Shown in pieces: positions 57,449 to 64,000 of a stretch of DNA of 64,000 bases. Each line of letters opens with the position of its first letter. Position 1 is the stretch's first letter. A model generated the notes under the pieces. That model had not been told where the DNA came from. It did not search any database and worked only from the letters and a program-made list of their open reading frames with translations. The translations under genes were made by a program, and so were the position numbers. The DNA lies in NCBI GenBank assembly GCA_015680685.1, contig MNCI01016470.1:629850-693849 (forward strand), given 5' to 3'. This stretch comes from Gnetum montanum. Taxonomy: Eukaryota; Streptophyta; Gnetopsida; Gnetales; Gnetaceae.

Positions 57449-60117
57449 AAAAAATGATTTTAAAAATGGAATATTGAAGATCAAGATTTAAATTTGAGAT
57501 TTATTACTCTTAAAACAATGATTAGATAGAAGGCATTGAAGCATATGTGGGAACAACCATGTGGAAAAAACAATTTTATTTGCAATAGATTCAAGGAGAA
57601 TTCTTAACTAAAATACCTACTTATTTAGTTGTTGTTATTTCTAGACAAAGTAAGGTAGCAATCACACGTGCTTGTGTAGTATTTCACTATCTATTAATTA
57701 AAACAAGAAGATCAATTAATCTTCAAAGTGAACACTGCATCTATGGATTTTGTATGCACGTAGTAGTAGAAGATGATGGACTTATCTTTATGAATTATCC
57801 TTTCTTTAATGATTTTAGACTTAAATATAGTGTTTAGGAAACAACTTTACCATATTTGTTTTAGTTGTAGGTGTCAATTTTGGATCATTTTTTTGATGGG
57901 GTGTTCAAGACCCATTATGACCATATCAAAGCCTTGTAATTAAAAAACAATTGTCCTAAAGACCCTTTGTGGTTTCACAAGGACTTAATTAAGCATTTAC
58001 ATTTCCAAATAGAGTTTGCATTGTCTATGGGTAAACAGCTTACTTCCCAATAATGATATGCTTGCATTAAAGATTTTCTTTAAGCCTATATTTATTTGCA
58101 ATCATTATGGATGAATTGATTTAAGAAAGGTATTTCTTTAAGCCTATTTTCTTTAACCCTATTATTTCATATTTTCTTATAAAAAAGACAAAGGATATTA
58201 CATTCACATTTTTATTACTTAACCTTTTAAAATTAGGTTCTACAAGATAACATATGTTTACTTATGATCTAAAAACATGTAAACATTCTTAACGATGCAT
58301 GATTGATTGAAAGTTTTATGTCCTGAATTTGAACTTCTATACACATGTGGTTACAAAAATTAGGGATTTTATGTTAGAATCCATGCATAGATAACTACAT
58401 TATAAATAGGTGTGAAAATGTTATTTTAATAATTATGCATGCAAGTACCTAATTCACTAAGACTATGATAATGATCAATGTTTGAATTCAATTACAATAC
58501 ATAGAGCGATTTGAGCTCCACACTATTCAAACTTATTTTTGAAATATTGAAATTAAATTAAAAGAAGTTCAAAGGTTTACACTGGATGGGAGGGTTATAG
58601 AGAAAACATTTACAGCTTTGTTAAGTACTACATTTAAGCTTGTTAGAATTTTTAGTTGATACCTCTAGCAAAACTTCAGCCTAAAATAACAGTTGTGTGA
58701 GGAAGTTTGGGATGCCAAAGTTCATAGTAAGTGGATGCATCAAAGACTTTATCATGAATCTAAAACCATTAAATAGTACGTTGTTGTGCTCCTCACCGCA
58801 ACTTCAAATGAGCATATTTTCTTTTGATTTTTCTTACAAATGACATCAATGATTGCATGCAGCAACATTTGCCGATGGCTTGACCAAAACAAAAACCATG
58901 AATGCTCAAGGATGATGAACTCAACCACATGGCCTAATATATAATAATGATGAAAAAAAATTCATAACCTCCTATGTCGGCATAGTTTATCATTATTTGC
59001 CATGTTTTTCGTGGCGGTTCAAAGCTACTTGTAATAAATAAATAAAAATATGAATTTGTATAAAGGGAGCCTTTACGAAAATTTGAGATGGTAGTAAATT
59101 CATTTTAAATAAAAATTTGCTTTTAAAAAGTTTTGAAAAAAGTGAGAAGCTTTTAAAAAAATCAATGGAAAGAAATTGTAGGGCCTTCAGAAAGAAAATT
59201 TTCCTTGAAAGAATTTAAAAACCTTTAAAAGAAATTAACCTTGTGACTTAAGCCTTAGTTGTCTACTGCTTGCTATCACATTACTATTTAAAAAATTGTT
59301 CTTGAAATGTATAATCCAGTGATCAAAACAATCCCAACACTACTAAAAAAAATTACCAAAAGCATGAAAGTAGTAAGAAGAGATTCAACAAGTTTAACTC
59401 CTTCCATGTTGGTTCAATTTCAATCATAGTTTTGTTATTTCTCTTAGTGTTAAGAATTGCTCTAAAGGAATTAAAAATGAATAACATGGTGTGCATTTTC
59501 TTTAACTGTGCATTACATTTGTAATCTATGTCTATAATGAACTAACGACTATAATGATTAAAAACCATGACATGTGATTATACCTTTGGTAAGGAAAAGA
59601 AAACAAATTTCCTTAGTCCACATTTATTGCTATTTCCGGCACATTTATGCTCATGTCCATGATGTTGAACATGTATGCATAATGGAAAAAATTCTAACTC
59701 TCTTTTTACAAAAAGAAAAAATTGAAAAATCATAATATTTGAACTTTGGAAATTCCAAAATTAAACTTGGAACCTTTATTTTATTATTTTTCAAATCCAT
59801 ACCATTGTTGTACTCACCTTGGTTGTGACCACACTTAATTTTTATGTTATTTAAATATGTATTCATGGGTCCCATTGTTGCCTACAAGCGGGTAAGCATG
59901 ATAGATGATGGCAATCAAATATACATATGCTAGCAGCATTGCATTAGATACATACAAAAAAAAATTTTATGCTCTTTCCTTTACTAAAAGTGTGTCTCAA
60001 AAGTTAACTCTTGGAAAATTACACTTGAGTTCTCAAACCAATGCATGATAAATCATGTCACAATCTTTCAAATCCAACTATGAATTCGTAGGGCACCCTT
60101 AGTAGTTTTGTTCTCTG
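57449..60117. other. AT-rich interval without recognised genes
   Basis: I see no conserved reading frame, LTR edge or tandem array. Isolated ORFs such as 59651-59875 (minus) have no domain. Confidence 0.4.
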
Positions 60118-60302
60118 TGATGAGTGGTGGAGTAGTCCAACACTCAACCATACGAGATACTAGTGTTCATCCACAACCCGATCAAATTCCATGGACAAGG
60201 TAATGTAATTATACTAGTAATTGGTTTAAGTTCATGATTGTTGTCTTCCCACATGGGCTAGTAAAATTGGTGTATGGTTTAACTCACAATGAGGTGTATG
60301 AT
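60118..60302 (-). mobile_element. LTR fragment (3' 185 bp), minus orientation, broken by a second element
   Basis: The minus strand matches the last part of the family LTR, ending ...CCACTCATCA at 60118. At 60302 the match stops where the plus-strand LTR begins, after ATGAT, which corresponds to ATCAT in the intact LTR text CACATCATACACC. The sequence beyond 60118 is not a PBS, so this was a 3' LTR whose body lies to the right of the window. Confidence 0.75.
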
Positions 60303-61403
60303 TGATGAATCATAGTTAACCAGGTGCTAATATTGGACCCTTCTTAACCAGGTGTTGATATTGGAGCCATGATATCAAACCCTTGCTAACCTGGTGCTGA
60401 TATCAGACCCCTGTTATTGAATCTTTGTTATCGGATCCTTGTTAACCAAGTGTTGATATTGAACCCCTATTATCATACCCTTGTTATCGAATGAGTCCCG
60501 ATATTGGACCATTAATATCAAACCTGTGTCAACTAGGTCACCTCAATGAAGCCTCGTTGATGTGGCCATGTTGATGTGGGCCCATCGATGCATCCATCCA
60601 TGCATTTATGTAGCCCAATTTACGTAGATTCTATCTCTAGTTATAAATAACTGCACACCCTCTGCACTTAGGCATCTTTTGGATTAATTGTAGGGAAGCT
60701 CTTGCAGTATTTTTCTGTATGAGTTGGACTATTTTCCCAACTGCATGCTTGCAATGTGATGCTTGTAATTGTACATAACCTTTATTCAAGTGTAACGTAC
60801 TTGGACACGCACATGATCAACAATAAAGATCGATATTGCTTCATCATTGCAGCATTCACTTAGTTTTAATTGTTTAATTATTACCGTTAATTGTTATCAT
60901 TATTTATTTTTTTCTTAGTTAATATTTCTTTACCATCATTTACTATTCCTATTGTTAAATGCAAAATGAGTACAACTTAATCACAAACATTGAAGTGTAA
61001 CTACTTGGTAACCCAATAGCGTATCTAGGAGCGCTCAGGTAATATATGCTTGGTAAGCCCAGAAGTAGTACATGAGGTCCAAGATGTGTATGGATGATTC
61101 AGGATGGATGATCATCGTACTTAGGCTAGCTTAGATTCTCTTCTCCCACTCCCTATTAGCTAAAATAGAGTTATTTTCCATTGCCTCTAGGAGTAGCACC
61201 AGTTTAGGCCCACATCATACACCTCACTCTAGACTAAACCATACGTGACAAAGAAAATACTAGTCTAGGTGGAAAAATAGCGAACTGCAATCAATGTGTA
61301 ACAATCTAGATACCATAACTAGCCTATCCACGAAGTTCAATTATATTGTGTATGAACGCTCATATTCGTATGGTTCAGTGTAGGGGTACCTCGCCACTCA
61401 TCA
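60303..61403 (+). mobile_element. 5' LTR with expanded U3
   Basis: 1101 bp, TGATGAATCATAG...CACTCATCA. R/U5 match the other LTRs (AATAAAGATCGATATTGC at 60822, GTGTAGGGGTACCTCGCC at the end). U3 is about 280 bp longer than in the copies at 27912 and 56617, because of the repeat array. TATAAATAA is at about 60641. Confidence 0.85.
60315..60535 (+). repeat. U3 tandem array of TTAACCAGGTGCTGATAT-type units
   Basis: Diverged units of about 26-30 bp built from GTTAACCAGGTG, TGATATTGGA and CCCTTGTTATC words recur at 60315, 60344, 60388 and 60443, with further half units to 60535. GATATC/GATATT cores recall the GATATCGC motif in the sister LTRs, so this may be the same regulatory motif amplified and decayed. 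Confidence 0.6.
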
Positions 61404-61404
61404 T

Positions 61405-61422
61405 TAGCATCATTGTCAGGGA
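61405..61422 (+). other. Primer binding site
   Basis: TAGCATCATTGTCAGGGA directly after the LTR; only transitions separate it from TGGCGCCGTTGCCGGGGA. Confidence 0.75.
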
Positions 61423-61537
61423 TGGTGCTAGTTATTTCGATTAGTTATATCATACAAGATCATTATAACAAAGTATTCACGATATATCTCTTACAAAAGA
61501 AATTAATTTCAATTAATCCACACATAAATTCACAATA

Positions 61538-63571
61538 ATGTCTCTCTCACAAGACTATGATAATGCAACAACTAGTAGGACAATTCATTCGAGAACCAAC
61601 AAATTATATGATAATGAAGATGAAGTTTGGAGTACCCAATCCAATGTAGGGGTATCCTATGATCATAAATGCAAACAACATCATCCCAACTCATAACTAC
61701 ATAACATACCTAGTGACGATGAACCCCTACTGGCCACTACAAGCTTAACAGAAATACAAGAGGCTGTTCAAATATTCTGCAGGCATCGTAAGGAAAGCCG
61801 TCTACCTAGGCTTGACTTAAACAACTTTCCTAAGTTTTTAGGAGGCTATGATTTAGATCCCCAACATGATCTACAAGCCTTCCATGATGCCTGTGCATGG
61901 AATAACATTGATAATGGATGGAAAAAACTTAAGCTCTTTCCTCTAATACTCGTTGGCCAAGAAAAAGTATGGTATAAGTCATTAAAACCAAAATCAATTC
62001 AATGTTGGTTGACAATGGTAGAACTCTTCAATGAAAGATTTCAAACCTATGCGAGAGTGTCAGCCTTGAGGAGAAAAATCCAAGAGTGGAAACAAGCACA
62101 ACATGAACCCTTGGACATGGCCTTAGAAAGATATTATGCACTGTTAAACAACTTCTCAGGCCATCGATTCTCCAAGGAAACGCTAATGTACCATATCATA
62201 GATGGGCTTCATAATGAAACAAGGGAGACCCTAGGGATGTATGCCCAAGGTCAACTATACAAGCTATAAACCCATCAACTTCAAGAGCTTATTAAGCAGG
62301 TAGTAGAAGAAGAAGGAGAAATGGGTAAATGGGAGAATGTTGAAAGTTCTCAATAGGACCAAAATCTCAACTTAACAAGGGTCCATGATCATGAAGGGGA
62401 TAAATCAACTCAGTTCAAAGAGGTGGAATCATCTTTGCCAAACCTACAATCACTAGATGAAATTGAGGAAAAGATCAATAAGATGATGGACTACATACAT
62501 GAAATATGTGGAGAATATACCAACATTATTGAAGGAAGAACCATGATGAACCAAGAAACAAGATAGAACACCACTAGACAATCAGAAATAAGGGTTGAAG
62601 AGAAGAAGGATAAGAACTCAATTTTCAATCATACATATCAATGTAATATTTGCCTGTAGGATCACCCCAAAGGTTAATTCCCAATCTTGCCACATTCACA
62701 TGAGCATTGGGGAGGAATGTTACATCCAGAGTTCATACAAAAATATTGTGTCCTACCACAATGGTAAAAACTTCAATCATGGGGAAGGCCACCACCAACT
62801 AGACCATATCCTTCGTATGTCCTAACACCAAATGCTTATTATGTTCAACACCTTATTTCTTTAATGGGATCATCATCCTCTACCTCACATCATTGTTATC
62901 ATTCTCCCGAGTACTATCCACCCATGTTCTCTCCAACAAGATCACCACCTTATGTGCCTTACACTTCTTCTCAACCTCAATATTCTCATACTTCATCCCA
63001 TTCTACATCACCACTATCTATGCCAAAATATTTTTCACCATAGCACCAACCCATGAATGTTACTTGTGCTACTACTATCAATAGTAGTGGAGGTCCTCCA
63101 CAACATCAAAAGCATCCTTTCTTTAAGCATGACCATAGAAAGAGATAGCACAGTTCTGAAACCACTAACTCAGCACAAGTTTAGTGTTGTGATGCATCTT
63201 CTCCCTTGAACATAACACCTCCTATTACTCTATCTGGGCCTCCAATCAACACTCCAACAACCATGTAGCCCAATGAATATAGACATATGCGGAGACATAT
63301 TGATCCTTTCATACCTTCTTACAATCATGGGTGCCATGGTGGGTTAGCTCCTTATCAATTAACCACATCTTATAATTTTCCCCACTATGTCTACTTTAAT
63401 CAAGTGTGTGAACCCCAATTTGGGTACATTTCAACCACCACATCAAAGGATACCTAGTGGTATAGATATGACCAAACTCCAATGTTCCCAAAATGCTTAG
63501 ATCCAAACCTTCCATTTATTAATTCTTTCCATGATTAAAAGTTTAGTTGTGGGGGATATCCTCCATTCTAA
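61538..63571 (+). pseudogene. gag: Gag of the third gag/ORF2-type element
   Basis: About 675 codons read almost in one frame from ATG 61538 (MSLSQDYDNATTSRTIHS) to TAA 63571. The core has RLDLNNFPKFLGGYDLDPQ, LKLFPLILVGQEKVWYKSL and EPLDMALERYYALLNNFSGH. The knuckle is CNICL.DHPKG with the last Cys now Phe. A long Pro/Ser/Tyr-rich C-terminus includes FFKHDHRKR, and the last residues are KFSCGGYPPF. About ten stops (TAA/TAG/TGA), each explainable by one transition, but few frameshifts: it is a useful reference for the family gag. As in its sisters, no pol follows. Confidence 0.85.
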
Positions 63572-64000
63572 CAAGCAAAATTAACAAATGTTTTTCCTTA
63601 TCTTCAATTTTACAATTTTTTGTTTTCTAGTTTTTCATCTTTCAATTTGTTGTTTTATCCTTTTATCTTTTTATGGGTAATCTCATCTATGAATAAAACA
63701 CTCATGTGACTCATTGGTTGAGGTGTTGTTCTATGCAACCAAGTCTTAGGTGACTAATTATTTGAATAGTGAGTCCACAACATCCATCCACCCATTCTAT
63801 TACTAAGAGGTTCTACACTAGGTACAATGATATTCTTGTCATCATGAAACTTAAAAGTCATTTTGTGCTCATTATGCTTAGAGTGAAAAATGAGGGACTA
63901 AGAAGAATGGCTAGGGTATGACATTAAGGGAACTTGTGGATTCTCTTTGTGACATTTGTAGGTGCTATCATGCAGCCTGGTTGTACTAAGATCCTTGTAG
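63572..64000 (+). other. Start of the conserved non-coding tail
   Basis: Matches 30845-31300 nearly base for base in places: AATAAAACACTCATGTG, AAGAGGTTCTACAC, GGGTATGACATTAAGGGAAC and TTGTACTAAGATCCTTGTAG at the window edge. Confidence 0.8.

Larger units (their letters stand above)
60303..64000 (+). mobile_element. Third gag/ORF2-type element, continues past the window
   Basis: LTR 60303-61403, PBS 61405-61422, gag 61538-63571, tail from 63572. Gag and tail match the plus-strand element at 27912 closely. Whether it also carries ORF2 lies beyond the window. It is inserted in an LTR of its own family in opposite orientation. Confidence 0.85.

Noticed and set aside
1-64000. CRISPR arrays, rRNA, tRNA genes
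   Set aside because: No regularly spaced identical repeats and no rRNA or tRNA-like sequence was noticed; the repeat arrays present are diverged minisatellites and U3 repeats.

Overview
The window looks like nuclear DNA of a seed plant with a very large, repeat-packed genome; a gymnosperm is plausible but is an inference. I see no intact host gene, rRNA, tRNA or CRISPR array. Nearly all recognisable sequence is old mobile-element material. Coding relics carry many stops explainable by C->T and G->A changes, as expected for long-methylated plant repeats.

Layout. 1-13325: a plus-strand Ty3/gypsy relic of Tat/Ogre type (gag, open protease at 4048-4686, reverse transcriptase at 11052-12460). Between protease and RT lie 6.4 kb that could be removed by an in-frame GT-AG intron and that hold a decayed, intron-containing gene on the opposite strand. 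13325-16441: 5' part of a minus-strand Athila-like element (LTR, PBS, gag). 16455-18976: a minisatellite and the 5' part of another minus-strand LTR element with a Met-tRNA-like PBS. 19240-21070: decayed Helitron-type helicase. 21428-21783: long inverted repeat, then a CpG-retaining stretch with an unidentified ORF.

27912-36533 (plus) and 48349-57443 (minus, 5-bp target duplication ATGGG) are two copies of one unusual LTR element: LTR - PBS - gag - long non-coding tail - internal TATA promoter with a CG-containing palindrome - second large ORF (ORF2, plant 'transposon protein'-like N-terminus plus coiled coil) - PPT - LTR. Neither has any pol. A third copy starts at 60303 (LTR, gag, start of tail) and runs off the right edge; it sits inside an oppositely oriented LTR of the same family. 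Between the two full copies, 36778-44880 holds a relative that does have gag, protease, RT/RNase H and integrase and shares the same tail; it is a candidate for the kind of autonomous partner such pol-less elements need. A small RTE-type LINE fragment lies at 47805-48005.

The pol-less gag+ORF2 element, with its own internal promoter and repeated architecture, is the best candidate here for an undescribed system. Family names come from motif recognition by eye; no database search was run.
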